DNA of 45,890 nt from Pleurotus ostreatus/Saccharomyces cerevisiae fusant (taxonomy: Eukaryota; Opisthokonta): NCBI GenBank assembly GCA_024196135.1, contig JAMQCK010000166.1, positions 1 through 45,890 on the forward strand. Reading direction: 5' to 3'. Position 1 is the first letter of the stretch; the number at the start of each line of letters is the position of its first letter. The notes beneath the pieces were generated by a model. That model saw only the letters and a program-made list of their open reading frames with translations, did not search any database and was not told the origin of the DNA. Of the stretch, positions 32,736 to 44,205 are shown one piece after another. The position numbers and the translations under genes are program-made.

Positions 32736-34581
32736 CTACTCATGCCCGTCCCACGAGTAGAGAAGCACCACGTTTGGCCACCACCGAACCTCCGCTCCCC
32801 ACCCAATACCCTGCCCAGCCGTAAGCGCGCAAGAAGATACATCGTCGCGCAGAATCCCGCCCTCCGCCTCAATCTCCTCAATCATGCCCTGGGTAAGCGC
32901 GATAGTGACCTGCTCCTTCGCCGCGATCTCCGTCACCGTCATGGGGCGCGGCCGTGGCAGGCTCTCTTCAGCCTCTGCCTCGCGATCAGGGTCGCCCACG
33001 GCCTGTCCATCGCCGAGTTCCCACAAGTAGTCGTCCAGACGCGTCTTGAAGGAGGGGGTTGAGTAGTGCGGAGTGTGGAGGACTTTGAGTCCGGAGGCGA
33101 ATTGGCGGCTGCGAATCTTCGGGTTGGTGTGGGCCGGGAGGAGGGGAAGCGTTGACAATAAGGTCGAGGGAGGGAGGAGCGCTGTGTCAAGGGCGTTGGT
33201 CAGAGGTTCGGTGTAAAGACAGGAAGGACGTACCGACACCTCTGGCGCGATTCCAGGCGCCCCATACCTCGTCGAGCGCGATTATCCCGCGCTCTTTCAT
33301 CAGGCCGCCCCTCTGGGTGGCATTGATGCCGTCGCCCTGCAACACAGACGCCAGCTCCCGAGCCAACTCCTGCATCCACTTCTCCTCATCCTTGATCATA
33401 TCTTGCGTGACCGGCGTGGCTTTCAGCGTCGTCAAAGCCAATGACGACAGCGAGGAGATCAGCTCAGACTCGGCTTCAGTCGTCGGTGCCGAGCCTATCG
33501 AATTATCGGGAAGCGCAAGTCCAGTCGTATCCACCGGAGGCGCATTCGCTGATTTGAGCCGCTCACTGACTTCGGTGGCAACGCGAACCATGTCATTTGC
33601 CCGCAATCGAAGCGCCTCCAGATCGCCAAGCGCAGCCTGCAGGTGGGTGGTACGGCTGGAAGAAGTCTCCGCGAGAGTATTGAGCAGGGAATCTGGTGGA
33701 AAATGTCAACTACGACGCTGGCGCAGGAAGCATCACACAATTACTTATTCCGGACTGATTTTCGCGCAAGGGCGGGACCGCGCCCGAGGGCATCTAGCGC
33801 TCGTCAGCACACGATGTGCAAATGACAGGTGCTTACTCACTCTGGTGACATCCCAGCGCTTTGCCGTGAGTGCGCGCTTCAAAGCAGCGTAGAAGGGTTT
33901 ATCGCCAGATTTTCGGAAGGATATCTTGACGATGTTGGAATCGGGCGTGACTGAAGTCGGCGGTGGCACACTGGGCAAGCTCGGTGCAGGCGTCGAGGAG
34001 CTGGCGGAAGGTAGAGGGGTGCCACATATCTCGCACTCGCGCATCGAAGGATGGTTGATGAATGTACATGCAGGACATGACTTCGATTTCGTCGCGGGCG
34101 CTGGTGTGGCCACCGCGGGAACTGGGGTTGTTGTTCGCGGGGAAGAATCGACGGATTTGGGAACCCCACACAGCGCGCAGAGACGAGACTTCGTGCCAGG
34201 CGGGTTACGGTTATCGCAGACGTGACAAGTCCAGCCTCCCCAGTCGTCATCCTCGACTGAGGTGCGACTTGCCGCGGCCTGCGCGTTATCGAAGACCAAG
34301 GTGACTTTTGCTGAGCTAGTAAATAGGCCAGCGTAGTACTCAGTTTGCCGGATATCTGCGAGGTCGATGGAAAATGAGAACTTTTCCGGCTGAATATCGG
34401 ACACGAAAATAAGTCGGTGAGTGGTAAGATGAATAACGCCCGATTGATGGTCGGGCGACTTATTGGGCCCATCGTAGATACCAACCCCGTCCTGACTGGC
34501 ATTCAGCTCCTCATCCGAGTATAGGAGGGCTACGACGGGGATAGTTCCGTCGATTGGCTTGGATCTTCTAGCAAGTCCCAT
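32736..34581 (-). CDS. VPS36: ESCRT-II subunit VPS36
   Basis: Component of the endosomal ESCRT-II complex that binds phosphoinositide and ubiquitin and sorts cargo into multivesicular bodies. Exons 34581-33841, 33793-33745, 33692-33234, 33181-32736 give 564 aa with matching phases. The start is the Met of MGLARRSKPIDGTIPV, because upstream in-frame sequence lacks an ATG. The N-terminal GLUE domain (DGVGIYDG, HRLIFVSD) is interrupted by two NZF/RanBP2 zinc fingers (C-x2-C-x10-C-x2-C twice: WTCHVC..CALCG and CPACTF..CEICG), as in yeast Vps36. The C-terminal EAP30 winged-helix part includes LMKERGIIALDEVWGAWNRARGV and ALTQGMIEEIEAEGGI. The 49-base second exon links GLUE to the coiled region. Confidence 0.94.
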
Positions 34582-35582
34582 TTGGTTATTGTCTACGAAG
34601 ACAATTGGTTCGAGGCTGGCGAGAAGGCGTCTATTGTTCACTTACACGAGGAATCAATTAAGACTGTGTCTTGGGCGACTCCAGCTCAGTTGTAGCGGTC
34701 GCGACGGGAAGACAGGGTCCAAAGGCGCTATGGTAGGTGTCTGAATCCGCTTGAAACTCCTGCACGGCAGCCGTCGCTGGAAGTTACTGTCCGATCCAAG
34801 ACGGAGCGGGGTAGGCGAGGCTGTCCAAAGCACGCTTCGAGCGAATGGGTTGGGAGCACGGCTAGACGATGATTTCGAAAGCCAGCGTGATGGGTATGTG
34901 TTGAAGTCGAGTGCCGACTCATGGCGATGACATAAGCTGTGGACTCCGTGGTCGTCGGTGGGCGTGATTTGTGGCGTCGCGCCAGTCCTGCCTGTGGCGG
35001 ACTTGCGGCGGGTTGTCCTCGACGTCCACGATCACCGCACTGCGTTTCCTGTCCTTCGCGACACTCCCGACGACTCACCCGATTACATCTCGGATCGGCA
35101 CGCCCCGGTGATCATCGTGGAAACGCACCGCCTCCATCCATTGTCTTCCCCAACGGCCTCCGGCCTACCGCCCACCGAGTTTGAAGCCCTCAGCGCTCTC
35201 CTCATCAGAGATGGATGTCACCTACCCAACTGTTCTTGGGTTCTTGGGTATTCGACGGCCGCCAAGGAAGAATGCCGTCGGTGTAATAACCGCGTTCAGG
35301 TCATGCAGCGTACCCAACGCATAGAAATTGACGCACTGCACAATCATCGATAGACGGGCCCGCGCAGCGTTTTGATTGGTGCGGGGTGCAGTGCATAATC
35401 CCGCACGTCGGTTCCCAGAAGTGATGATACCGTTGGATCAAGAGAAGCAACCAGGTGCAGGGGCAAGGGGACAGGCAGTGGAACCAAATTGGCTTATGAA
35501 AATGACCTGAACGTGTACATGCAGCGATTTCGTTAGTCGAGACGCATAAATATGTGACGCTCTCATTCATTCACTCGTACTC
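34582..35582. other. Divergent intergenic region, VPS36 / transcription factor
   Basis: About 1 kb. An ORF-like stretch on the plus strand (34958-35353) has fair amino-acid composition but begins at GTG, and I could not find an ATG exon for it. An ATAAATAT (35546-35553) lies about 30 bases before the transcription-factor ATG. Otherwise nothing is recognisable. Confidence 0.4.
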
Positions 35583-37646
35583 ATGGCCCGCCGAATGTCC
35601 ACTTCTCCTCCCACCACTGGAAGACAGACCCCCTCGAGCTCGGGCTCGGGACTGGTGAGAGGCCGCGCCTGTGGTCCTTGCAGGTATGTCCTTAGCGCCA
35701 CACGTCCTCCTTTATGCTGAAAGAGCCATCGCAGGAAGCGCAAGGTCGTGAGTACCTCTCCTCATCTTGGTCTGCAGTGCCTGACAGCTCGACAGCGCTG
35801 CGATGGCGAGAAGCCCGTATGTGGGCAATGCCAACGCTCCTCTCGTTCGAACGATCCATGCAACTATGCGGATGTTGGCCCCTCGAAGACGCAGATCTTG
35901 GAAGCCACTATCTCTCGACTCCAAAGCCGTATACAGGAGCTGGAAGACCCCAACCCGGAAGTGGCGCTCGTCAACCCATACGCCACTCCATCGCCTCCAG
36001 CAGCTGAATCCTCTCGCTCATCCCCGTCTGTCATCGCACCACCAGATGCTCCCGAAGGAGTATGTTCATCCCCTCTTCCGGCTCTTCTGTAGCTAATCTG
36101 TACCCTCAGGATCTATCCCCATCGTCGGTGCAAATTCTGTGGGCGATTCATGAAGCTTTGCTCGATAGCTCGCTGATCGTACTCACAGTCTCGCGGCCTT
36201 CCGTCCTCATGCCGAAGAATTCGGATTTTTCCTCGACTTCGGTCGCGTGCAAGACAACATTACCTCCCCTCTCACGGATCGGCCCCTCCCGATGCTTCGC
36301 AACGCCATATACCTCTGGGGCGCACACTTCGCAGGCCAGCGCTGGGCGGAACACGAGGCTCGGTTTTCCGAATCCGCCGTCCATTCCGCGCAGCCCATAT
36401 CTTTTGCATCGCCTGGCGTCCTGCTCGAGTCGATCCAGGCCAAGATCCTCCTTTCCACATACTTCTTCCGCCAGAACCGCTGCCTCGAAGCTATCTCTTT
36501 TCTCGCGGCTGCCACCGGCATGTCGCTTGCTATGGGACTTCACAAGGACAGTCAAGGCGCTTCACCAACGGCCGGATTTCTTTCGCAGTCGTTCAAGTTG
36601 CCACCGGCCTTGGACTTCATCGAGGAAGGCGAGCGGATTCGCGGATTCTGGACGGTCTTCATGCAGTGCAACGCGACGTCTGTCATCGGCGAGTTCGTGT
36701 CGCCTATGGCTGCCGACAATGGGCTACAAGTCGACGTGCCCTGGCCGTTGGAAAGCGCCGCGTACGCTGAGGTGCGTACACGTCTACACGAACTGCTCTG
36801 ATACGCTGATGATTTTACAGCCTAATTTTATTTTCATGACGAATCCTGGTCAAACGTTGCGCAACTTCCGGCCGGCTCTCCTCGAACGCGGCCTCAGGGA
36901 ATATACGCCTATGGCGCTTGTGGCGCAAGCCTCGTTCCTCTACGAGCGTGCTGCGAGCCTTGCTACGCAATATCGTCCCAGTACGTCTTCTCCTTCGCTT
37001 CGAATAAGAGCATCGGGCTGACTACGAACCAAGATATGACCGCAGACGACACAGAAACATACGCGTCGACGTTCTCCACTCACGACTACTTCCTCGAGCG
37101 TTTCCGGACATCAATTTCCCGCCCGGACCGCTTCCACTCGACCGCAATCCGCGCCTATCTCACGGCGCACTCCTTCGCGAACGCGGGCCTCATCCGCCTG
37201 CACGGCGTCTTCGCAGAGACGTCGGGGCCCTCCTGGATGAAGTGCGTGACCGCGGCGCACGCCATCATCTCTGTCTTCGGTGCGGTCAACGTACAGACCT
37301 TGCCGCCGATGAGCCCCTTGATGGCGGTACGTTGTCGGATCCCCCTCCCCGTGGCTATCGGAGGCTGTTCGCTGACGACTGCATAGACCGTTCTGGCGAC
37401 CGTCTTTCGCGTGCTCAAGTGGACCTTGGGCCGGCTGGCGCTGGGTGCGGTGGGCATCAGTGTCAGCCCTCAGGATGTCCAAACTGATTTGGACCGGTGC
37501 ACGCTGCTGATGACGCTGCCGTCGTTCGCGTCGCCGCTTATGGGTGCGTGTCTTCCCTCGTCCTCATGGTCAATCACCGTTCGACTCACAGCCCTATAGA
37601 GGCCCAGTATCAGCTGGTTGTTGCAGCCGAGGGTGTTCTTTTCTAG
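35583..37646 (+). CDS. Zn2Cys6 fungal-specific transcription factor
   Basis: Exons 35583-35683, 35735-35747, 35796-36059, 36110-36138, 36189-36771, 36821-36980, 37034-37326, 37387-37543, 37600-37646; total 548 aa, all phases consistent. The DNA-binding domain is residues about 31-62: ACGPCRKRKVRCDG then CGQCQRSS..CNY, all six cysteines present, split by a 13-base exon. A short coiled coil (ILEATISRLQSRIQELE) follows for dimerisation. The middle-homology region includes AAFRPHAEEFGFFL, LWGAHFAG, the AKILLSTYFFR block and GLHKD. Targets are unknown. There is no biosynthetic cluster beside it. The 29-base fourth exon is needed to keep frame. Confidence 0.9.
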
Positions 37647-38331
37647 GGCTGGGTCCTCATGCATACGCGTGGACGGTTTCTCGGGGGTTGTAACGGACAC
37701 GTCTTGGATGCTGCTGGCTTGCTTCCTTGACTTCTCCACGGACATCTTCTCTATCACATCGCGTTTGATACGGACGCTGCGATACGACGTGTGCTGTAGC
37801 TGGACTCACACCCGTCGCCGAATCAACTCTGGACCTTGTATAATACCCTTTCCCTTGCTTGACCGATAAAACATCAACTCGTCTCGACAGCGACTACAGT
37901 TGGCGGTCCCGACCATGCGCGACCCATCGGGCCCATTGCTTCTTTTTTACAAGACACGCAACCTTGGCGCGGACCGCTTACCTCAGCGTGTCTTCGACTC
38001 CGTCAAGACACGCACGTGACCCGGCTGATCGGGGCGCGCGGCCGGTGATAGCGGCGACATGCGGAGGTCTCCGCGCCTTCATCTGGTCCCGCGTCTGCCT
38101 CCGCCGTCGTCGGCGAGGGCGGCGGCGAGCAGCGCGCCGCCGTCACCCGACGCCCCCCGCGCGCCCCCCTTTTCCTCCTTCCCCCTCGACCATCGCCTCC
38201 CGCGCCCTTCCTCTCGCTGCTCGGCAGCCTGTACTCTTACCGTAGCCGCGTCTAATTCAATCTAAATTCCTCTAATTTCCTCGATCGTCGCCGTCGCACC
38301 CTCCCTCCCGTGCCGCCCTTTTAGCCGCACG
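37647..38331. other. Intergenic region, low-complexity leader
   Basis: 685 bases. The last 250 are C/T-rich with CGCC and CGTC runs and look like a long leader of the next gene. Two CACGTGAC-type E-box-like sites (around 38013) are seen. No ORF is convincing. Confidence 0.45.
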
Positions 38332-39753
38332 ATGCACCCATATCATCCCCCCGGCCTGACCGCGCAGAGCCTCGCGGTCGCGAAGATCAAGGAGATGAAG
38401 TACTGGATCAGACTCACGAAGGAGGCGGCGCAGAGGAACGACGAGAAGGTCGATCTGAAGTTGAGCGGCAAGGCCGATGAGCTACGCTCCCGGCTCGAGG
38501 AGTTCTTCGGCCTGGACACCAAGGCCATCGTGAATGCGAGCACGGCAGGTGCCGCATCTATGAAGAAGGAGGACGTCGTGGACGAAGAAATACGCGCGAG
38601 GCAATGGGCCGATTGGCAGGCGCTGGCTGAGGAATGGAGGCATTCCGCTAGCCACCAACTTCTATTTCGTTTGCAGCCCGAAGGTCAAGGTGCGTCCTTG
38701 TAGCTATCTGGCTATCCGATCGTCACTAACGCGCACCTCTAGCTCTTCCCATTGACCGTGATCCCGTGCTATTCAAGTCGATATGCGACGTGCTCGACGC
38801 GTTCCCGCCTTTGGCTACTGATCCTATCCTGGCGCCCGTGCCAAATGTCGCGTCACTGAGCCATGAGACCATCGCTATCTGGCTAGAATCCGCACGCCTG
38901 AGGCAGGATCGGATGGCTCTCGCATTGCTCCGCGTTGTGCGCGAGCACATATACAATGTTTCTCAGGCTGCTCACTTGGTGCGTTATGAGCGCTCATTGC
39001 GGCTCGAGCATACGATCGCTAACCTCTGATTTGTAGCCCGGATCGTCTTTCGAGATGGCAACATCACAAACCGGGGCTACACTGTACTCCTCGACACCTT
39101 CTTCGCGCGCTCCCACTCCTCCCGTCTCCTACCCATCAAGGCCCGAAAGCGCTCGCCCGCAGCTGCTTGTACAGAGATCTATCTCTGACTACAGCGCTTC
39201 TATCGCCCCCCAGTCTTCTCCCGTCATTGCCGATGCACCATCTGCAAGCGACGTCGCCATCAGCAATACCTCTGTTGTCAATTTGATCTCGCTCCCGACA
39301 GCCAATACTCTGCAGGATGCCATCGCGCAGTGCGAGAGCGGCCTCGTCGCGCGTATACGGGCTATGTATGGGCCCCCCGACGGCAAGAAAGGGACCGCAG
39401 CAGAACCCGTCACATGGTCGCGCTATAAGACCAACGTCACACGGCGAGAACGTCTCTTCCAAGTTTTGAAGAGCGATTTCGAGAACGACAAGGATCGCTT
39501 TTTCTCCTTCTTCTCGAAGCCGGCCAAGGCTGTTGGTGCTGGTTCCAAGCGCTCGCATGCCGAGGTCGACAATGATTCGCCACCATTGGTGGCGTGCTAC
39601 AGCGTCAGTCAAGTTTTGCAGGCAATCCATAAGTGCAATTCGGATATTCGTAGTGTTACGAAGAGCATGGGGACTGAGGAGCGTGCCGCTCGATGGGGGA
39701 CGAAGAATGACTTCGAAATCTGGCGGGAACTCGGGATGGAAAGCTACGGCTAG
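38332..39753 (+). CDS. SAP-like domain protein, 436 aa
   Basis: Exons 38332-38689, 38743-38978, 39037-39753 with consistent phases. Residues about 20-65 look like a SAP helix-extension-helix (VDLKLSGKADELRSRLEEFFG), a motif that binds DNA. It is followed by an Asp/Glu-rich helix. A Ser/Pro-rich middle leads to a C-terminal region with a conserved look: WSRYKTNVTRRERLFQVLKS, FENDKDRFFSFFSKP, CYSVSQVLQAIHKCN and WGTKNDFEIWRELG. I do not recognise the C-terminal family. A nuclear DNA-binding role is inferred from the SAP-like segment only. Confidence 0.75.
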
Positions 39754-39921
39754 TAAAGTACAATATCCACGAGAACCTCAATACATACACAATTCTTATG
39801 GCTCAGTGGCACGCGTCGAAGATTAGGAAAGTAGTTTCTCGCTGCACAGGAGCTGGCGGCGTGGCCGACATTGTCAGAAACAATATACACCGAGCACATT
39901 ATGACAACATCTACGATAACG

Positions 39922-41610
39922 CTAGAACAGAACACGGTTGCGCTGTGGTCCATTATAGTCGTAGTCATTGAGGCGCTCGTGATTGTCGTTGGGCGAGTAG
40001 AAATACCTGAACATGGTTACAGCCTCGACTTGAGACCACCCACCCCATGCCGCCACCATGTCGACCGTCCATCCTTTGACCTTGATGCGATACTGGCAAC
40101 CGCCTCGACGAAATGAATGCGTGCCGTACAACCGCCATGACGTATACGACAGATCTTGTAGGTCCTTTGCAAGTGCACGCGAGAGTGCACTGGATGTCTG
40201 ATGTGCTAGTCAGTTAATGAGCAGATGCCAACGGTAGAGAGGCACGAACCAACGGCTTTGTCTGGTCAATGGCACCTTGTGCATTGACTCGAAGGAAGAG
40301 AGAACCGGACTTGTGAACGCTGTGTCCATACGCAAGCAGAAGGCGCAGAATGGCCCGAACAGGGCAGACAGCATGATCATCATCGTTTGCATGAAGTCTC
40401 CAGCTGTGCCCGATACCTGTCTGCTGGGTCTTTCTCGGCCCAAGATGAACGTCAAAGTAACCACCTGTCCCGCCAATCAGTACGAATTCTCGGCAGTATT
40501 GGCATTCGTGAGACTTACGCTCGCCAGGGATCTTGTCAATACTCTCAAAAGTGAGAGACATCGCTTCATCAATGCGTAAAACCAGCAGCCACGCCAGTAG
40601 GTATGCCGTCTGTTGGTGAACGCGTCAGCTACAAGCCCGGTTGGCAAGCGGGACCATGACATACATATCTAACTATTCCCTGACGCTGCACATCAATCGA
40701 CGCGCGTGAAGTACGCGCAACACACAGGTCGAAGAGGCGGTGCATATCTTGCAGAGTGAGCGCGCGTGCAGATTGCGAAATCTCGCCAGCAGCTGCCTTT
40801 GTCTTCTCCAAGCCGACCATGAATTTTGAGACGAGTCGCGAACGTGTTGGAAGGCCGTGCCTATCCTTCGCATCAGGCCACAAGTACAAATCAAGTACAA
40901 ATCGAGTTGAATGAGAAAGTCCTACCATTTTCCCGTATGTTCGTCATACCGCCACTCTGTAGTGCTCTCGTGCTCGCGCCCGGGTAGATTTTGGTGATAA
41001 TAGGACATTGCAGCCCGTGTTGAGACTGCTGTAGCAAACTGGAATGTCATCGTGAGCGGAGCTCGTGCAAGCGATAGCATGTAACATGACATATACCTTA
41101 CGACCTTGACCACCTTTTTCCGGGGGCCCGCACTTGTAGGCGATAAATTGGACGATCTTGCGAGGGGTGGACTCAGATATTTCCCCGGGCTTGAAGAAGG
41201 GATCCAAGGCGCTGTGGTACGCGATGTATGCCTTTGCAATACTGCACGTATGGATTTAGCACAGCGCGATCCAGGGAAGCGAGGATACAAACCGAACGTG
41301 ACCAGCGCGTGTAGTATCCTTGATGTATGCGTGCATCAACTCCTCCGCGTACTCTTGCATTGACGGGGACAGTTGAGGCTCCTCGAAGTCATCTTGGGCC
41401 TTGTTGATCAGCGCATCTATCTCCGGTAGGGAATCATTGTCCTCGCTCGTGATCTTCCCCATTTCGACGAGGACCTATAGAGTCGTAAATAAAGGACAGT
41501 GGATCGATGAACTACAAGTGACTTACGTCCTCCTGCGAGACCCCCCGATCCCCTTTCGTGTACCCGAGAAGCTCTGCCTGCGTTCGTATCCAAGCCGTAT
41601 CGTCTGCCAT
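39922..41610 (-). CDS. Tyrosine recombinase (Crypton-like), intact, 428 aa
   Basis: Eight exons: 41610-41527, 41474-41298, 41231-41097, 41038-40926, 40860-40665, 40609-40519, 40464-40250, 40197-39922; the sum is exactly 429 codons. The N-terminal half matches a SAM-like DNA-binding core (QEYAEELMHAYIKDTTRAGH, IVQFIAYKCG). The C-terminal catalytic half has the expected boxes: VLRIDEAMSL with the first Arg, HSFRRG (His-x-x-Arg), WGGWS at the His/Trp position, and MFRYFYS with the nucleophile Tyr. Such genes occur in Crypton transposons and as dispersed 'DNA breaking-rejoining' genes in Agaricomycetes. No reverse transcriptase is nearby, which argues against DIRS/Ngaro. Element ends were not identified. 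Confidence 0.85.
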
Positions 41611-42134
41611 TGCACAAGCGAGGTAAAGGAAAGAGAGAAGGTAAGTGAGACATGGTTGACAAATTTTATATACCCGATCGGAGCGTTGCAATTGCCGTTC
41701 TGCAAGCACTGTAGTCCGAGTTGTACCTCACATCCGAAGTATATAAACAAGCTGTACATCATAGATAGATAGTACATTACATCGAGCGTTCCCCCCGTTG
41801 TCCACCTTCCCCGCCGCGAGCCGAGAACCACCACGACCAAAATGTTCTCGCAGCCAGCTCAGCCCGCAATGGGAGATGCACGCCGCACGATACATGTCAG
41901 CGGCATGCACTACTCGTATTGTGGCGCGAACGGCGAGATCAACGAGATCAACGAGTAGCACGACAACCGCTGCCAGGACTGAGTTCGCGTCCGTATCCGT
42001 CTCGTTGTCGTTGTCATCGGATGGCAGGGCGATGGCCGGGCTTGTAAGCGTGGGGGTGGAGGCGAAGGCAGCGGGCACGGACATGTGAGCGCAGTGGTAT
42101 GATGCGCTCGCTTCAGGCAGTTGGATGAGCTCGT
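41611..42134. other. 5' flank of the tyrosine recombinase
   Basis: About 520 bases. A minus-strand ORF (42138-41728, 136 aa) with one hydrophobic stretch (SVLAAVVVLLVDLVDLAV) overlaps this region, but no family or splice structure supports it. It probably contains the promoter of the recombinase and possibly an element end. Confidence 0.3.
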
Positions 42135-42550
42135 TCATGCGCGCGCGTGGGCCCGACGGAGCACGCTCACTGAAACCCGAGTATAGTAGCCCCCGAGAGG
42201 GAAAATTGGGAGGATTTGGGAGGATAGCTTGGGCAGGACGTAGTGGCGAAAGACGTTGACGAACGTGGATCGCGCCCTTGGCCGCAATGCATGCGCCAAA
42301 ATGCCCGACAAGGCTGCATCAAGCTCCTGTAGAGCCTGCTCGGCGGTTTCACGGATTGAAGGAACCGACGCGGGTGAGGCCAGGTGATGATACTTCTTCG
42401 ACCTGATGGAGGCTGAGTTACGACGCATATCCGTATAAGCTGTAGCACGTACAAGAACAACGACTTCAACAGTGACTTGTGCTTCTTGTGCCGCACTTGC
42501 GCGGGCATGTCGAGCTGGGTTCGCTCGCGGAGCCGTTCGGCAATGGTCAC
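42135..42550 (-). CDS. Possible hypothetical protein or gene remnant
   Basis: Two stretches joined by a candidate intron (GTACGT...CATCAG, about 42459-42410) read IAERLRERTQLDMPAQVRHK, then SKKYHHLASP and ETAEQALQELDAALSGILAH. The joined reading is rich in Lys/Arg and Leu. The first codon available at 42550 is GTG. Upstream the frame remains open (basic: KEIRRERRHAKII), so an N-terminal exon may be missing. No family is recognised. It could be decayed. Confidence 0.3.
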
Positions 42551-42907
42551 CCTGATGATCTTCGCGTGACGCCGTTCCCTTCGTATCTCCTTGGCCGATT
42601 GGCTGACGTTGGCAACACTGCGGCAGCTTCTCTGAGCACTCTCATATGAGAGACCACTCTCCGCGTGTGCCGTCGAAGAAGCGACACGACACCGTCAGCG
42701 AGAGGATGCCGAGTGATTGTAGGGTGTCATGCGCGGTGAGGGTGAGGGCGATGGCGGTCAAGGGCGGGCAGGCTGCCAGTTGACTGCCGACCAGCGCTCG
42801 GCGCGTGATGGACAGTGGCGAGGCACACAGGGGAGGTGATGGTGAGGAGAGGGTGGGGTCGGAGCCCCGACGAGCACGGGTGGATTATTGGTGTAGGCGT
42901 CGTCTGC

Positions 42908-43118
42908 CAGCTCCAAACCGCCAAAGCCACCGCCATTCTCGTGCACTCTAACTTCCTCTTAACTGCCCTCGATGCCGCGCGCGCCGCGGGCCTGCCCACC
43001 GAGTGTGTCGCGCGCGCCTCAAACGCCGCCTCGTGTTCCTCGTCGGTGAAGACCATTGACGAGCTCGTCGCGATTGGCGCGAACAAGCCGCAGGGGTATA
43101 AGGAGCGCACGCCTGGCA
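42908..43118 (+). pseudogene. Relic exon of an acyl-CoA/4-coumarate-CoA ligase
   Basis: About 70 codons resemble the region of AMP-forming ligases just before the phosphate-binding loop: LQTAKATAILVHSNF, ALDAARAAGLPTE, TIDELVAIGANKPQGYKER. It starts exactly after an acceptor-like CTGCCAG, a common exon border in these genes. Neither the upstream domain nor the AMP-binding STGTTG-like loop follows, so this is an isolated fragment. After about 43118 the sequence switches to unrelated material. Related genes are detoxification or fatty-acid CoA ligases. Confidence 0.6.
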
Positions 43119-44205
43119 GCTGCAGACTCAGATTCAGGCCGAGCAGCAGGCGCAGGCGCGCGAGACCGAGCTCATCTTCCGCTCGCGGTGGCGCGCGGGC
43201 TCGAAGGCGACGGAGGTGCCCTCCGCGGCGACGAGCGAGATCCCGGCGGAGACGTTTCCTGCGCCCATTAAGTTCGCCGACCGTTGCTTCTAGAAGGTGC
43301 GCATTTTCCACCCATGCGTCGCGGGATGGCTGGAAACGGTGTACATGGCAGACGCGGTCGAGGAGGGGACACGGTGCCGCTCCTGGAGCTCTTCGAGGCG
43401 ATCTTCGACGGGCCGTACTGCTCGAGCACGCAGCCACTTCGTCGGGGGAGGGGAAGACAAAGGCCGTGTTCTTGTCCTTTTCGACGAGCGGTCCGCGCCG
43501 TCCTTCGCGTCCATGGCGCCCGATCTCTCAACTTTGTGTGAGGCGCCCGAGCTCCCGCCGCTGCGCGGTCCCGTGTCGTTCCCGCGGCCGCTCACGCCGA
43601 AGAGCTTGCTGGACAGCCGGGCGAGCTCGCGCACGCCGTCAAGGTCAGCCTCGCTGTATGAGCGGGGCTCCCTTCACGAGCGCCAGGGGTTGTGGCCCGA
43701 GCGCAAGGGCTCGCTCTCGCGGTACACGCGCTCGCGCTCGAGCTCGATCATCAGCAAGGGCTTGCGCTCGATGACCCTGATGGAGATGTTCGACGAGGCG
43801 CCTTCGCACGCAGCGATGGAGGACGACATCGTGCCAGAGGTGGCGGGCATCGAGTAGCTGATGGAGTCAGAGGAGCCGGTGCTAGAGGACCAGCGGCCGT
43901 GGGTGGAGAGGCCGAGGTGGAGCTCGGCGCTGTTGATGGAGGACAGCCCGCAGCCGATTGAGCGGTTGGGGTTGGTGAGTGTGGGTACAGAGGAGAGGGA
44001 GATTGCGGCGAGGAGGATGGATGCGCCGTTATCGGCGGTGACGGAGGAGGGTCCTGGTCTGGACGCCCTCGACATCCAGATGGCCGAGCACGAGGATGCC
44101 TCTGGGCGGCCGAAGGGCGTAGATCATTTTCTACTACGGACTTTAGGTGATAAATTTGACACTCAATGCAGGGCACGTACCGTAGAAAACAGATGCACTA
44201 CATGA
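43119..44205 (+). pseudogene. Decayed ORF series with in-frame TAGs
   Basis: One plus-strand frame stays readable for over 1 kb but is broken by TAG at 43291-43293 and TAG at 43855-43857. Segments include a coiled coil (LQTQIQAEQQAQARETELI), a Ser/Arg-rich middle (SRASSRTPSRSASLYERGS) and an acidic end (MESEEPVLEDQRPWVERPRW). Codons are G/C-rich in third position as in real genes nearby. I do not recognise the family. Either it is a pseudogene, or it is several exons whose introns I failed to place. It abuts the ligase relic without a gap. Confidence 0.4.

Noticed and set aside
34958..35353. Plus-strand ORF of 131 codons between VPS36 and the transcription factor
   Set aside because: It begins at GTG and no ATG exon with consistent phase was found, although its composition is fair. 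Not called as a gene.
38000..38260. Plus-strand Arg/Pro-rich ORFs before the SAP-like gene
   Set aside because: They lie in C/G-rich low-complexity leader sequence and lack any conserved feature.
43674..44075. Minus-strand Ser-rich ORF over the decayed tract
   Set aside because: The plus frame has better codon bias. The Ser-rich reading looks like the complement of a Glu/Arg-rich sequence.
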